DNA of 64,000 bases from the NCBI RefSeq assembly GCF_001187905.1, contig NZ_LGIS01000027.1, forward strand, positions 124,001 to 188,000, written 5' to 3'. The translations under genes were made by a program, and so were the position numbers. Shown piece after piece: positions 52,201-61,330 of this stretch. Source of the DNA: Pantoea sp. RIT-PI-b. GTDB lineage: Bacteria > Pseudomonadota > Gammaproteobacteria > Enterobacterales > Enterobacteriaceae. Position 1 is the stretch's first letter, and every line of letters starts with the position of its first letter. The notes beneath the pieces were generated by a model. It had not been told where the DNA came from. It saw only the letters and a list, made by a program, of their open reading frames with translations, and did no database searches.

Positions 52201-54828
52201 ATGAGCAAGAGCACTGCTGAGATCCGTCAAGCGTTTCTCGACTTTTTTCATAGCAAGGGACATCAGGTTGTAGCCAGCAGCTCCCTCGTACCGAACAACG
52301 ATCCGACATTGCTGTTTACCAATGCCGGAATGGTCCAGTTTAAAGACGTATTCCTTGGTCAGGATAAGCGCGACTATGCGCGCGCAACCACGTCTCAACG
52401 CTGTGTGCGTGCCGGCGGCAAGCATAATGACCTCGAAAACGTGGGCTACACGGCACGTCACCACACCTTCTTTGAAATGTTGGGCAACTTCAGCTTTGGT
52501 GATTACTTCAAGAAAGAAGCGATCGCTTATGCATGGGAACTGCTGACGGGTGAGCAGTGGTTTAAGCTGCCAAAAGAGCGTTTGTGGGTGACCGTCTATG
52601 AAACTGACGATGAAGCCTTCGAAATTTGGGCCAACGATATTGGTGTGCCGCGTGAGCGCATTATCCGTATTGGTGACAACAAAGGCAGCGCTTTCGCATC
52701 AGATAACTTCTGGCAGATGGGCGATACCGGTCCTTGCGGCCCTTGCACCGAGATTTTCTTCGATCACGGCGATCATATCTGGGGTGGCCCTCCGGGCAGC
52801 CCGGAAGAGGATGGCGACCGTTACATTGAGATCTGGAACATCGTCTTCATGCAGTTCAACCGTCAGGCTGACGGTACTATGCAGCCGCTACCCAAACCCT
52901 CCGTGGATACCGGTATGGGCCTGGAGCGTATTGCAGCCGTATTGCAGCACGTAAACTCCAACTACGAAATCGACTTGTTTGCCAAATTGATTCAATCCGT
53001 TGCTCAGGTAACCGGTGCGACCGATCTGAATAATAAATCGTTGCGCGTTATCGCTGACCATATTCGCTCTTGCGCCTTCCTGATTGCAGATGGTGTGATT
53101 CCTTCGAATGAAAACCGTGGCTATGTATTGCGTCGCATCATTCGTCGTGCAGTGCGTCACGGCAACATGCTGGGTGCGAAAGAGGCATTCTTCTATAAGC
53201 TGGTTGCGCCACTGATTGATGTGATGGGTGCTGCAGGTGAAGATCTGAAGCGTCAGCAGAAACATGTTGAAAACGCGCTGAAAAACGAAGAAGAGCAGTT
53301 TGCTAAAACTCTGGAGCGTGGACTTGCGCTACTGGATGAAGAGCTGGCGAAACTGCAGGGCGATACGCTTGATGGCGAAACAGTCTTCCGTCTGTACGAT
53401 ACCTTCGGTTTCCCGGCGGATCTGACGGCTGACGTGTGCCGTGAGCGCAATTTAAAGATTGATGAAGCGGGCTTTGAAGCCGCGATGGAACAGCAGCGTC
53501 AACGCGCGCGTGAAGCCAGTGGTTTTGGCGCCGACTATAACAATGTCATTCGCATTGATGCCGCAACCGACTTTAAAGGCTATGACCATCTGGAACTGAA
53601 CGCGGTTGTGCAGGCGCTATTTGTAGACGGTCAGCAGGTTGAGCAGATTAGCGCAGGTCAGGACGCGGTTGTGGTTCTTGACGAAACGCCGTTCTATGGT
53701 GAGTCAGGTGGACAGGTTGGCGATACTGGTGTGCTGGCTGGGCAGAATGCTGAATTTAGCGTTCAGGATACTCAGAAGTATGGTAAAGCGATTGGTCATA
53801 TCGGTAAGCTGAGCAGCGGCCAGTTACGCGTTGGCGATCGTTTGCATGCGCAGGTGGATGAAACTCGTCGTGCGCGTATCCGTTTAAACCACTCTGCCAC
53901 GCACCTGCTGCATGCCGCACTGCGTCAAGTGTTGGGTGATCACGTAGGACAGAAAGGCTCGCTGGTTAACGATAAATATCTGCGTTTCGACTTCTCTCAT
54001 TTTGAAGCCATGAAACCGCAGGAAATCCGTCAGGTTGAGGATATTGTTAACGCGCAGATTCGCCGTAACCTTGCCGTTGAGACCGAAATCATGGATCTCG
54101 ATGATGCAAAAGAAAAGGGCGCAATGGCGCTGTTTGGCGAGAAATATGATCAGCGTGTTCGCGTGTTGACCATGGGTGACTTCTCCACCGAGCTGTGTGG
54201 TGGTATCCATGCAGTACGTACCGGAGATATCGGCCTGTTCCGCATTCAGTCTGAGTCTGGTACGGCAGCAGGTGTTCGTCGTATTGAAGCCGTAACCGGT
54301 GAAGGTGCGTTGGCGCAAGTTAACGCGCAGAGCCAGCAGCTGCTGGATGTAGCGCAATTGGTGAAAGCCAACAGCAGTAACCTTAATGAGAAAGTGCGCG
54401 GTCTGGTTGATCACGTTCGTGCACTGGAAAAAGAGTTGCAACAACTTCGCGATCAGCAAGCTGCGCAGGAGAGTGCTTCCCTGAGCAGCAAAGCCGTTGA
54501 AGTGAAAGGCACCAGGTTGCTGGTGAGTGAGCTGAGCAACGTTGAGCCAAAAATGTTGCGTACCATGGTCGATGATCTGAAGAACCAACTAGGTTCAGCC
54601 ATCATTGTGCTGGCAACCGTTGAGGCAGGTAAAGTTTCACTGATTGCTGGCGTGACCAAAGATCTCACTGACCGCGTAAAAGCCGGTGAACTGATTGGCG
54701 AACTCGCCTCTCAGGTTGGCGGTAAAGGCGGTGGTCGTCCAGATATGGCCCAGGCCGGCGGTACAAATCCGCAGGCGCTGGCTGGCGCGCTGGAAGGCGT
54801 GCAGGAATGGGTCAGTAACCGACTGTAA
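52201..54828 (+). CDS. alaS: Alanyl-tRNA synthetase
   Basis: 875-residue class II synthetase. N-terminal catalytic domain with the motif 2 region [16 protein letters not shown] and [17 protein letters not shown]; editing domain zinc ligands in [12 protein letters not shown] and [14 protein letters not shown]-terminal C-Ala domain ending [15 protein letters not shown]. Length is one residue short of E. coli. It is followed by csrA with a terminator in between. Confidence 0.97.
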   Translation: MSKSTAEIRQAFLDFFHSKGHQVVASSSLVPNNDPTLLFTNAGMVQFKDVFLGQDKRDYARATTSQRCVRAGGKHNDLENVGYTARHHTFFEMLGNFSFGDYFKKEAIAYAWELLTGEQWFKLPKERLWVTVYETDDEAFEIWANDIGVPRERIIRIGDNKGSAFASDNFWQMGDTGPCGPCTEIFFDHGDHIWGGPPGSPEEDGDRYIEIWNIVFMQFNRQADGTMQPLPKPSVDTGMGLERIAAVLQHVNSNYEIDLFAKLIQSVAQVTGATDLNNKSLRVIADHIRSCAFLIADGVIPSNENRGYVLRRIIRRAVRHGNMLGAKEAFFYKLVAPLIDVMGAAGEDLKRQQKHVENALKNEEEQFAKTLERGLALLDEELAKLQGDTLDGETVFRLYDTFGFPADLTADVCRERNLKIDEAGFEAAMEQQRQRAREASGFGADYNNVIRIDAATDFKGYDHLELNAVVQALFVDGQQVEQISAGQDAVVVLDETPFYGESGGQVGDTGVLAGQNAEFSVQDTQKYGKAIGHIGKLSSGQLRVGDRLHAQVDETRRARIRLNHSATHLLHAALRQVLGDHVGQKGSLVNDKYLRFDFSHFEAMKPQEIRQVEDIVNAQIRRNLAVETEIMDLDDAKEKGAMALFGEKYDQRVRVLTMGDFSTELCGGIHAVRTGDIGLFRIQSESGTAAGVRRIEAVTGEGALAQVNAQSQQLLDVAQLVKANSSNLNEKVRGLVDHVRALEKELQQLRDQQAAQESASLSSKAVEVKGTRLLVSELSNVEPKMLRTMVDDLKNQLGSAIIVLATVEAGKVSLIAGVTKDLTDRVKAGELIGELASQVGGKGGGRPDMAQAGGTNPQALAGALEGVQEWVSNRL

Positions 54829-54851
54829 CGTATAAAACTTCGCATTGTGAT

Positions 54852-54884
54852 AAGCGCCAGAAGCCCGTTTTCTGGCGCTTTTTT
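54852..54884 (+). terminator. Intrinsic terminator after alaS
   Basis: AAGCGCCAGAA / TTCTGGCGCTT stem (11 bp, loop GCCCGTT) then TTTT. Confidence 0.9.
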
Positions 54885-55077
54885 AACGCAGTGCACACCA
54901 GGTAATGACAAAGTCCGGTTGATGTAGTGTATTTCGGCTAAACTAACTATCAGCAGAATGTATTGGCATGGCGAAGCACAATGGTGTATTTGTCATAGGC
55001 ATTGTTCAGCGTTATATGATGGATACGGCCGGGAGAACAAAGAAGCCCGACTCTTTTAATCTTTCAAGGAGCAAAGA

Positions 55078-55263
55078 ATGCTTATTCTAACTCGTCGAGT
55101 TGGTGAAACCCTCATGATTGGCGATGAGGTGACTGTAACGGTGCTGGGTGTTAAAGGTAACCAGGTCCGCATTGGTGTTAACGCGCCTAAAGAAGTTTCG
55201 GTACATCGCGAAGAGATCTATCAGCGTATTCAAGCCGAAAAAACTCAGCAAACGAGTTACTAA
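55078..55263 (+). CDS. csrA: Carbon storage regulator CsrA
   Basis: 61-residue homodimeric RNA-binding protein that represses or stabilises mRNAs at GGA motifs; its activity is set by CsrB/CsrC under BarA-Uvr[17 protein letters not shown] and the RNA-binding residues in [12 protein letters not shown] are identical to the family core. The leader has three GGA motifs (about 55020-55070), one of them in the ribosome site AAGGAGC, consistent with autoregulation. The 249-base gap after alaS holds its promoters; I could not fix them. Confidence 0.98.
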   Translation: MLILTRRVGETLMIGDEVTVTVLGVKGNQVRIGVNAPKEVSVHREEIYQRIQAEKTQQTSY

Positions 55264-55270
55264 CGGATTC

Positions 55271-55306
55271 AGCGCCTCGCTCTCCAGCGAGGCGCTACCG
55301 GTTTTT
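55271..55306 (+). terminator. Intrinsic terminator after csrA
   Basis: AGCGCCTCGCT / AGCGAGGCGCT stem (11 bp, loop CTCC) followed by ACCGGTTTTTC. Confidence 0.92.
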
Positions 55307-55477
55307 CTCCTCCTGTAGTGCCCATCTCCTGTTTTTCTTTCTCATTCCTTCAATTCATTTAGCGCCTATTTGTGTTCTCTGGCAGGCTTTCTTTGTTGAT
55401 TAATCACTCTTTTTGTCGCTAAAGCAGCCGAATTGAGCGTCATTTGTGCAATCAAACAAATGGCTGAAAATAAATGT

Positions 55478-55505
55478 TTGACTTATAAGTCCGGGAAAGT
55501 AATAT
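55478..55505 (+). promoter_or_regulatory. Promoter of the serV-argVYZQ-type tRNA operon
   Basis: TTGACT (55478-55483) and TAATAT (55500-55505) are 16 bases apart, followed by the GC-rich discriminator GTGCGCC, as in stringently controlled stable RNA promoters. The 306-base gap between csrA and the first tRNA otherwise contains the csrA terminator and AT-rich upstream sequence (possible UP element or Fis sites) and no gene. Confidence 0.8.
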
Positions 55506-55569
55506 GTGCGCCACGCAGTGCCGATGAGCAGAAACAAAGTTCAGAAGCACGGTTCGGAAGAACGCGTAA

Positions 55570-55662
55570 GGTGAGGTGGCCGAGAGGCTGAAGGCGCTCC
55601 CCTGCTAAGGGAGTATGCGGTCAAAAGCTGCATCCGGGGTTCGAATCCCCGCCTCACCGCCA
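55570..55662 (+). tRNA. serV: tRNA-Ser(GCU)
   Basis: 93-nt class II tRNA with long variable arm, anticodon GCT at 55604-55606, T loop GGTTCGAATCC and encoded 3' CCA. Acceptor stem GGTGAGG / CCTCACC is perfect. It reads AGC/AGU codons and heads the cluster as in E. coli. Confidence 0.97.
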
Positions 55663-55670
55663 TTTCCGAT

Positions 55671-55747
55671 GCATCCATAGCTCAGCTGGATAGAGTACTC
55701 GGCTACGAACCGAGCGGTCGGAGGTTCGAATCCTCCTGGATGCACCA
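55671..55747 (+). tRNA. argV: tRNA-Arg(ACG), copy 1
   Basis: 77-nt tRNA with anticodon ACG at 55705-55707 (wobble A becomes inosine), acceptor GCATCCA / TGGATGC and encoded CCA. One of four identical copies; gene letters of individual copies are assigned only by order. Confidence 0.96.
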
Positions 55748-55832
55748 TTCGGAAAGATGAAGTAAGAGTGAACGAGCAGTTCCTTTCATGGTGAGTTGTT
55801 AGCACCCTGCGTTGTACAAGAATTAACTCGAT

Positions 55833-55909
55833 GCATCCATAGCTCAGCTGGATAGAGTACTCGGCTACGAACCGAGCGGTCGGAGGTTCGAATCCTCCTG
55901 GATGCACCA
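55833..55909 (+). tRNA. tRNA-Arg(ACG), copy 2
   Basis: Identical to copy 1, anticodon 55867-55869. It is followed directly by the first 134-nt repeated unit. Confidence 0.96.
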
Positions 55910-56043
55910 TATTCTCGAATATGGAAAGTGCCTCAGTGTGTCATGTCGTGATAAACGTTCAGGCCGCACTAAGGAGGATAACGTTGCTTTAGCAACGGCC
56001 CGTAGGGCGAGGCGAAAGCCGAGTAATCCTCCTAGATGCACCA
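55910..56043 (+). repeat. 134-nt tRNA-Arg-tailed spacer unit, copy 1
   Basis: Begins at the base after the CCA of tRNA-Arg copy 2 and ends in a 19-base copy of the tRNA-Arg 3' end with one change (56025-56043). It matches the unit at 56297-56430 at all but five positions. It can fold: hairpin ATATT/AATAT at the start, then AGGAGGAT (55972-55979) pairing with ATCCTCCT (56026-56033), enclosing three hairpins CGTTGC/GCAACG, GCCC/GGGC and GGC-GAAA-GCC. The result is a cloverleaf-like junction with a GATGCACCA tail. No open frame. Resembles the rtT repeats of the E. coli tyrT operon in principle. Confidence 0.8.
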
Positions 56044-56098
56044 TTCTTCGTATCATCCTCAGGTTGTTTCAGTTAGTCCATCGTAAGAAAATCTCAAT

Positions 56099-56175
56099 GC
56101 ATCCATAGCTCAGCTGGATAGAGTACTCGGCTACGAACCGAGCGGTCGGAGGTTCGAATCCTCCTGGATGCACCA
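56099..56175 (+). tRNA. tRNA-Arg(ACG), copy 3
   Basis: Identical to copy 1, anticodon 56133-56135, encoded CCA. Separated from copy 4 by only 44 bases. Confidence 0.96.
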
Positions 56176-56219
56176 TTCCTCTTCAAACTTCTCAAAATTT
56201 ACCTCAGCAGTAACTCAAT

Positions 56220-56296
56220 GCATCCATAGCTCAGCTGGATAGAGTACTCGGCTACGAACCGAGCGGTCGGAGGTTCGAATCCTCCTGGATGCACCA
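56220..56296 (+). tRNA. tRNA-Arg(ACG), copy 4
   Basis: Identical to copy 1, anticodon 56254-56256. Followed directly by the second 134-nt unit, the last element of the tRNA operon. Confidence 0.96.
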
Positions 56297-56430
56297 TATT
56301 CTCAAATATGGAAAATGCCTCAGTGTGTCATGTCGTGAAAAACGTTCAGGCCGCACTAAGGAGGATAACGTTGCTTTAGCAACAGCCCGTAGGGCGAGGC
56401 GAAAGCCGAGTAATCCTCCTGGATGCACCA
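56297..56430 (+). repeat. 134-nt tRNA-Arg-tailed spacer unit, copy 2
   Basis: Same length as the unit at 55910-56043 and differing at five positions; here the 19-base tail (56412-56430) is an exact copy of the tRNA-Arg 3' end including CCA. All paired stems of the predicted cloverleaf-like fold are retained. The 242 bases after it up to yqaB contain a T-rich tract (56450-56457) and a small hairpin AATGCT/AGCATT at 56575-56591, and no gene. Confidence 0.8.
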
Positions 56431-56672
56431 TCTCTTCTTCGTAATCTCTCTATTTTTTGACACTTACTTTCTGAATCTTCCAGTCGTTATCCCAACTTGC
56501 AAAAAAATCACTGAATTTACCGTCGTTTAAGCTCGGTATTACGCTATGACCTTTTTCCTAAAACGAAAAATGCTAATGCTTTCAAAGCATTTGCGGTTAA
56601 GCGCGCCTGGCGACAACCTGAGCGCATTACGCTAAAGTAATGGCTCATTTTGTGGTACTCGACGGAGTGACA

Positions 56673-57239
56673 ATGTACGACCAATATGATGCCCTGATTT
56701 TCGATATGGACGGCACAATTCTCGATACTGAGCCGACACATCGAAAAGCCTGGCAGCAGGTGCTTAGCCGCTACGGTTTCACCATGGATGAAGAAAAAAT
56801 GGTGGGCTTCAACGGCGCACCCACCTGGCAGCTGGCGCAGTTTATTCTTGAGCAAAACAATGCCACGCATGATCCGCATCTGTTGGCAGCAGAAAAAACC
56901 GCGGCTCTAAAGGTGATGCTGCTGGATGACGTACGTCCGCTGCCGCTAATGGACGTCGTCAAAGCCTATCATGGTCGCCGTCCGATGGCAGTGGGCACCG
57001 GCAGTGAACATAGCCTGGCGAAAGCACTGCTCGAAGAGTTGGGCGTTTACCACCTGTTTGATGCGGTTGTCGGGGCTGATGACGTACAGCGTCATAAACC
57101 GCAACCGGATACCTTTTTACGCTGCGCTGAAATGATGGGGATTGCGCCCGAGCGCTGTGTGGTGTTTGAGGATGCTGACTTTGGCGTACAAGCGGCAAAA
57201 GCAGCAGGCATGGACGTGGTTGATGTCCGTTTACTGTGA
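56673..57239 (+). CDS. yqaB: HAD-family fructose-1-phosphate/6-phosphogluconate phosphatase
   Basis: 188-residue HAD hydrolase, subfamily IA. Motif I FDMDGTILDTEPTHRKAW, motif II-like VGTGSE, motif III lysine in HKPQPDTF and motif IV VVFEDADFGVQAAKAAGMD are present. E. coli YqaB dephosphorylates fructose 1-phosphate and related sugar phosphates. ATG 56673 follows GGAGTGACA; frame is open 11 codons further up. Overlaps the yqaA start by 4 bases. Confidence 0.93.
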   Translation: MYDQYDALIFDMDGTILDTEPTHRKAWQQVLSRYGFTMDEEKMVGFNGAPTWQLAQFILEQNNATHDPHLLAAEKTAALKVMLLDDVRPLPLMDVVKAYHGRRPMAVGTGSEHSLAKALLEELGVYHLFDAVVGADDVQRHKPQPDTFLRCAEMMGIAPERCVVFEDADFGVQAAKAAGMDVVDVRLL

Positions 57240-57664
57240 ATGAATTTCTGACCTATGGTTCGTTATTCGGCAGTAGCTTCCTGAGTGCAACCCTGTTACC
57301 GGGGAGCTCGGAGGCGGTGCTGATTGCACTGCTGATCGCCCAAAAGGGTTCGGTTTATGGATTGTTATTGGCTGCATCAGTGGGAAACACGCTGGGTGGC
57401 CTGACCAACATTCTTCTTGGTCGCCTGATGCCGCTGAAAAGGCAAGGGCGATGGCACGACACAGCAATGACGTGGTTACATCGATTGGGACCTGCAGCAC
57501 TGATCTTTAGCTGGCTGCCGGTAGTGGGCGACTTACTCTGCGTGCTCGCGGGTTGGTTGCGCTTTGCCTGGCTGCCCTCGGTGCTGTTCCTCGCCATCGG
57601 TAAAACGCTGCGTTATATCGTTATCGCGACCGCCACATTACAAACATTGCAATGGTGGCATTGA
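57236..57664 (+). CDS. yqaA: YqaA family DedA-like inner-membrane protein
   Basis: 142-residue membrane protein with SNARE-associated/DedA-like hydrophobic segments (about 5-25, 40-60, 90-115, 118-138) and the [15 protein letters not shown] and [17 protein letters not shown] motifs. Start is GTG 57236, overlapping the yqaB stop, so it is translationally coupled. Function unknown; a role in membrane homeostasis is inferred from the family. Confidence 0.9.
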   Translation: MNEFLTYGSLFGSSFLSATLLPGSSEAVLIALLIAQKGSVYGLLLAASVGNTLGGLTNILLGRLMPLKRQGRWHDTAMTWLHRLGPAALIFSWLPVVGDLLCVLAGWLRFAWLPSVLFLAIGKTLRYIVIATATLQTLQWWH

Positions 57665-57737
57665 TTCGCACAGATTCGAGGCTACGGTTAACATTATGCT
57701 GAACAAAAATAAATTATTCACACAGCGGGAGGTTAAT

Positions 57738-59303
57738 GTGATCCCGGACGTATCTAAGGCACTTTCCTGGCTGGAAGCGCATCCTGACGCGTTAAAGGGT
57801 ATCGGCCGTGGTATTGAGCGCGAATCATTACGCGTTAAACCCGATGGTCACCTGGCAACCACAGGACATCCCGAGTCTTTGGGTTCGGCACTCAAGCATG
57901 ATTGGATTACTACCGATTTTGCCGAAACGCTGATGGAGTTCATCACGCCTGTTGATCAAAGCATCGATCGTTCGCTGGCGTTCCTGCGTGATATTCACCG
58001 CCATGTCGCACGTGAGTTGGGCGAAGAGCGTTTGTGGCCCTTTAGCATGCCTGGCTATATCGATGACGTTGATAGTATTGAGCTAGCGCAGTATGGCAGC
58101 TCCAATATCGGTAAAATGAAAACCCTGTATCGTCAGGGCCTCAAAAATCGTTATAGCGCGCTGATGCAGATTATTTCAGGCGTGCATTACAATTTCTCGC
58201 TGCCTTTGTCATTTTGGCAAGAGTGGGCAGATGTGAAAGATTTGGAAAGCGGCAAAGAGACCATATCCGCCGGCTATCTGCGTTTGATTCGAAATTATTA
58301 TCGCTTTGGCTGGGTAATTCCTTATCTGTTCGGAGCATCACCTGCTATCTGTTCCTCATTCCTGCAAGGGCGCGAAGAGAGCAAGTTGCCGTTTGAAACT
58401 GACGGTAAAGGCACGCTGTGGCTGCCGCACGCCACGTCGTTGCGCCTAAGCGATCTTGGTTACACCAATAAATCGCAGAGTGGATTAGGGATTACCTTTA
58501 ACTCGCTGGAAGGCTACGTTGCGGCGCTTAAAGCGGCAATCAAAACGCCGTCGGAAGAGTATGCGGCCATGGGCACTAAAGATGCCGATGGCAATTGGCT
58601 ACAGCTGAATACCAACGTTCTGCAGATTGAAAATGAGCTGTATGCGCCCATTCGTCCAAAGCGTGTTACGCGTTCAGGCGAAGCGCCATCCGATGCGCTG
58701 CTGCGCGGTGGTATCGAATACATTGAAGTGCGCTCACTGGATATCAACCCGTTCTCGGCGATTGGTGTTGATGCCGATCAGGCTCGCTTCCTCGATCTGT
58801 TCCTGATTTGGTGTACGCTGGCTGATGCGCCGGAAATGAGCGCCGATGAGCTGTTGTGTACGCGTAAAAACTGGAACCGTGTGGTGATGGAAGGACGTAA
58901 GCCGGGGCAGGTTATCGCGGTGGGTTGTAGCGAAACTGAGCATACATTGGTTGAAGTGGGTAAAGCGCTGTTTGCCGATCTGCGTCGCGTGGCCGAGGTG
59001 CTCGACAGTAATCACGGCAATACGCAATATCAACAGGTTTGCGATCAACTGGTGGCATCCTTTGACGATCCTGAGCTAACCTATTCGGCGCGCATCCTTC
59101 ATGCCATTAAAGAAAATGGTTTGACCGGCGCAGGCGTGGCATTAGCGGAGCAATATCGTCATCTGCTGTGCGAGGAGTCGTTAGAGATTCTGACTGAAGA
59201 TGATTTTAGTCGTCAGGCGCGTGAGTCGCTGCAAGCGCAAGAGCAGCTGGAACAGAGCGATACGCTGGATTTCGAAAGCTACCTTGCAGGTCGCGAAGGC
59301 TAG
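57738..59303 (+). CDS. gshA: Glutamate-cysteine ligase
   Basis: 521-residue enzyme for the first step of glutathione synthesis. [37 protein letters not shown] and [10 protein letters not shown] are diagnostic of the gammaproteobacterial type. The start is taken as GTG 57738, which gives [13 protein letters not shown] and has GGGAGG five bases upstream; ATG 57696 in frame would add 14 residues but lacks a ribosome site. E. coli gshA likewise uses a non-ATG start. The micA sRNA lies just beyond, on the other strand. Confidence 0.93.
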   Translation: MIPDVSKALSWLEAHPDALKGIGRGIERESLRVKPDGHLATTGHPESLGSALKHDWITTDFAETLMEFITPVDQSIDRSLAFLRDIHRHVARELGEERLWPFSMPGYIDDVDSIELAQYGSSNIGKMKTLYRQGLKNRYSALMQIISGVHYNFSLPLSFWQEWADVKDLESGKETISAGYLRLIRNYYRFGWVIPYLFGASPAICSSFLQGREESKLPFETDGKGTLWLPHATSLRLSDLGYTNKSQSGLGITFNSLEGYVAALKAAIKTPSEEYAAMGTKDADGNWLQLNTNVLQIENELYAPIRPKRVTRSGEAPSDALLRGGIEYIEVRSLDINPFSAIGVDADQARFLDLFLIWCTLADAPEMSADELLCTRKNWNRVVMEGRKPGQVIAVGCSETEHTLVEVGKALFADLRRVAEVLDSNHGNTQYQQVCDQLVASFDDPELTYSARILHAIKENGLTGAGVALAEQYRHLLCEESLEILTEDDFSRQARESLQAQEQLEQSDTLDFESYLAGREG

Positions 59304-59305
59304 AA

Positions 59306-59382
59306 AAGAAAATGGCCACATCAATGTGGCCAAAATAAACATCTCTGTTGTCAGGGATGATGATAACAAATGCGCGTCTTTC
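59306..59382 (-). ncRNA. micA: MicA small regulatory RNA
   Basis: Between gshA and luxS, as in E. coli. Read on the minus strand it begins GAAAGACGCGCATTTGTTAT (59382-59363), the conserved seed that pairs with ompA and other porin mRNAs, continues with CATCATCCCTGA, and ends with the hairpin TGGCCACA / TGTGGCCA (59313-59332) plus a T run: a Rho-independent terminator typical of Hfq-bound sRNAs. The 5' seed is unchanged from E. coli, while the middle stem differs. Represses outer-membrane proteins under envelope stress. Confidence 0.93.
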
Positions 59383-59388
59383 ATATAT

Positions 59389-59416
59389 TCAGACGTTGGG
59401 CGAACAGAAAAGTTTC
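59389..59416 (-). promoter_or_regulatory. Sigma-E promoter of micA
   Basis: On the minus strand GAAACTT (59416-59410), a 16-base spacer and TCTGA (59393-59389) match the sigma-E -35 (GAACTT) and -10 (TCTGA) elements, with the RNA start seven bases downstream. Same arrangement as E. coli micA. Confidence 0.85.
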
Positions 59417-59453
59417 ATTGTTTTAAAAAAAATCTCAAAACAGGAGGTGACGT

Positions 59454-59969
59454 ATGCCACTACTGGATAGTTTTACTGTTGATCACACCATCATGGGCGC
59501 GCCTGCAGTGCGCGTAGCAAAAACCATGAAGACTCCGCATGGCGATACCATCACCGTCTTCGACCTGCGTTTCTGCCGTCCGAATATTGAAATTCTGACT
59601 GAGCGTGGCATTCATACGCTGGAGCACCTGTTTGCCGGCTTCATGCGCAATCACCTGAATGGTGATGGCGTAGAAATCGTCGACATCTCGCCGATGGGTT
59701 GCCGTACCGGCTTCTACATGAGCTTGATTGGCACGCCTGACGAGCAGCGCGTGGCGAAAGCCTGGAAAGGCGCGATGGAAGATGTGCTGAAAGTGAAAGA
59801 GCAGGGCCAGATTCCAGAGCTGAACGAGTATCAGTGCGGTAGCTACAAGCTGCACTCACTGGATGAAGCGCAGCAGATCGCGCGTAATGTGCTGGCTCAC
59901 GACATTGGCGTTAACCGCAACGAAGATCTGAAGCTCCCTGCTGAAAAGCTGAAAGAGCTGCATATCTAG
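59454..59969 (+). CDS. luxS: S-ribosylhomocysteine lyase (autoinducer-2 synthesis)
   Basis: 171-residue iron-dependent enzyme that splits S-ribosylhomocysteine to homocysteine and DPD, the AI-2 precursor. Metal ligands in [10 protein letters not shown] (HxxEH), the catalytic Cys in [10 protein letters not shown] and the third ligand Cys in [11 protein letters not shown] are present. Very strong ribosome site AGGAGGTGACGT. It overlaps the micA promoter region upstream. Confidence 0.97.
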   Translation: MPLLDSFTVDHTIMGAPAVRVAKTMKTPHGDTITVFDLRFCRPNIEILTERGIHTLEHLFAGFMRNHLNGDGVEIVDISPMGCRTGFYMSLIGTPDEQRVAKAWKGAMEDVLKVKEQGQIPELNEYQCGSYKLHSLDEAQQIARNVLAHDIGVNRNEDLKLPAEKLKELHI

Positions 59970-59991
59970 TTAGTTGTTGCTTAGGCACCAT

Positions 59992-60023
59992 AAAAAAACG
60001 CCGCGATCATCGCGGCGTTTTTG
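59992..60023. terminator. Bidirectional terminator between luxS and yfjD
   Basis: AAAAACGCCGCG / CGCGGCGTTTTT palindrome (12 bp, loop ATCAT) with A and T runs on each side; serves both convergent genes. Confidence 0.95.
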
Positions 60024-60033
60024 TTTGCAGGCT

Positions 60034-61323
60034 TCAGGAGCCGATAGAAGATTTCAGCGCGTGATGCGGCGTGATACGCACCTGCTTCACCATATTATCC
60101 TGCACATCGAGAATATCGATATCATAGGCGCCAAGCGTTATGCGGGTATCGACCACCGGAATCTCCTCCAGTGCCTCAAGCAGCATGCCGTTAATGGTGC
60201 GCGCATCCTCTTCCGGCAGCGTCCAGTTAAAGGCTTTATTGATTTCACGCACGTTGGCGCTGCCTTCAATCAGTACCGAACCATCATTCTGCGGCATGAC
60301 TTCTTCTGCCAGCGACGGTGACATTGAGGTGGTGAAATCACCCACAATCTCTTCCAGAATATCTTCAATGGTCACTAACCCTTTGATATCGCCATACTCA
60401 TCGACCACCAAACCGACTTTCTTTTTATTACGCTGAAATTTTACCAGCTGTACGTTTAACGGCGTACCTTCAGGCACATAGTAAATTTCATCGGCAGCAC
60501 GCAACAGACGATCTTTGTTGAACTCTTTTTTCTCGGTCATCATGCGCCAGGCTTCGCGTACGCGCAGCATACCGACGCAATCATCCAATGAATCACGGAA
60601 CAGAACGATGCGTCCATGTGGAGAATGGCTGAGCTGGCGCTCGATGGATTTCCAGTCGTCATTGACGTTGATGCCGACGATCTCATTGCGCGGCACCATG
60701 ATGTCATCCACGCTAACTTTTTCCAGATCGAGCACTGACAGCAGCATGTCCTGATTACGGCGTGACATCAGTGAGCGTGATTCATACACAATGGTGCGTA
60801 GCTCTTCTTTGCTTAATGCTGAGCTGATAGAACCATCGGTTTTAATGCCCACCATGCGCATCAAAATCCTTGTGATGGTATTCAGCAGCCATACCAGCGG
60901 CAGCATGACATATTGCAGCGGGGCCAATAACACGCTGCTGGGATACGCTACCTTTTCCGGATAGAGCGCAGCGACCGTTTTGGGCAACACTTCGGCAAAG
61001 ACCAGCACCACAAATGTCAGAATACCGGTGGCAATCGCGACGCCGGCATCGCCATACAGGCGCATGCCAACAATGGTGCCGAGTGCGGAGGCGAGAATAT
61101 TTACGAGGTTGTTGCCGATTAAAACCAGGCTGATCAAGCGATCCGGCCGACGCAGAAGTTTTTCCACCCGACGCGCACCGCGGTTACCGCTTTTGGCTTT
61201 ATGGCGCAGTTTGTAACGATTGAGCGTCATCATGCCGGTCTCTGAACCGGAGAAATACGCAGAGACCAGCACCATGATGACCAGCGTAATGATCAGCGTG
61301 GTGGTTGAAACGTGTTCCAACAC
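60034..61323 (-). CDS. yfjD: CNNM/CorB family CBS-domain membrane protein
   Basis: 429-residue inner-membrane protein: DUF21/CNNM transmembrane domain (helices from about 7-30, 65-85, 95-115, 125-150), two CBS domains (starting VDDIMVPRNEIVGIN and VPEGTPLNVQLVKF; VDEYGDIKGLVTIEDILEE) and a C-terminal CorC/HlyC domain. Homologues take part in magnesium or other divalent cation transport. Its stop is near the luxS terminator; the start is 7 bases after ypjD, so the pair is probably co-transcribed. Confidence 0.92.
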   Translation of the reverse strand: MLEHVSTTTLIITLVIMVLVSAYFSGSETGMMTLNRYKLRHKAKSGNRGARRVEKLLRRPDRLISLVLIGNNLVNILASALGTIVGMRLYGDAGVAIATGILTFVVLVFAEVLPKTVAALYPEKVAYPSSVLLAPLQYVMLPLVWLLNTITRILMRMVGIKTDGSISSALSKEELRTIVYESRSLMSRRNQDMLLSVLDLEKVSVDDIMVPRNEIVGINVNDDWKSIERQLSHSPHGRIVLFRDSLDDCVGMLRVREAWRMMTEKKEFNKDRLLRAADEIYYVPEGTPLNVQLVKFQRNKKKVGLVVDEYGDIKGLVTIEDILEEIVGDFTTSMSPSLAEEVMPQNDGSVLIEGSANVREINKAFNWTLPEEDARTINGMLLEALEEIPVVDTRITLGAYDIDILDVQDNMVKQVRITPHHALKSSIGS

Positions 61324-61330
61324 AAAATCC

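Noticed and set aside
53884..54588. 234-codon minus-strand open frame inside alaS
   Set aside because: Shadow frame opposite a conserved synthetase, no recognisable domain.
55605..55910. Small open frames through the tRNA genes with the translated motif [14 protein letters not shown]
   Set aside because: These are tRNA-Arg genes read in the antisense direction, a common false annotation; no protein is expected.
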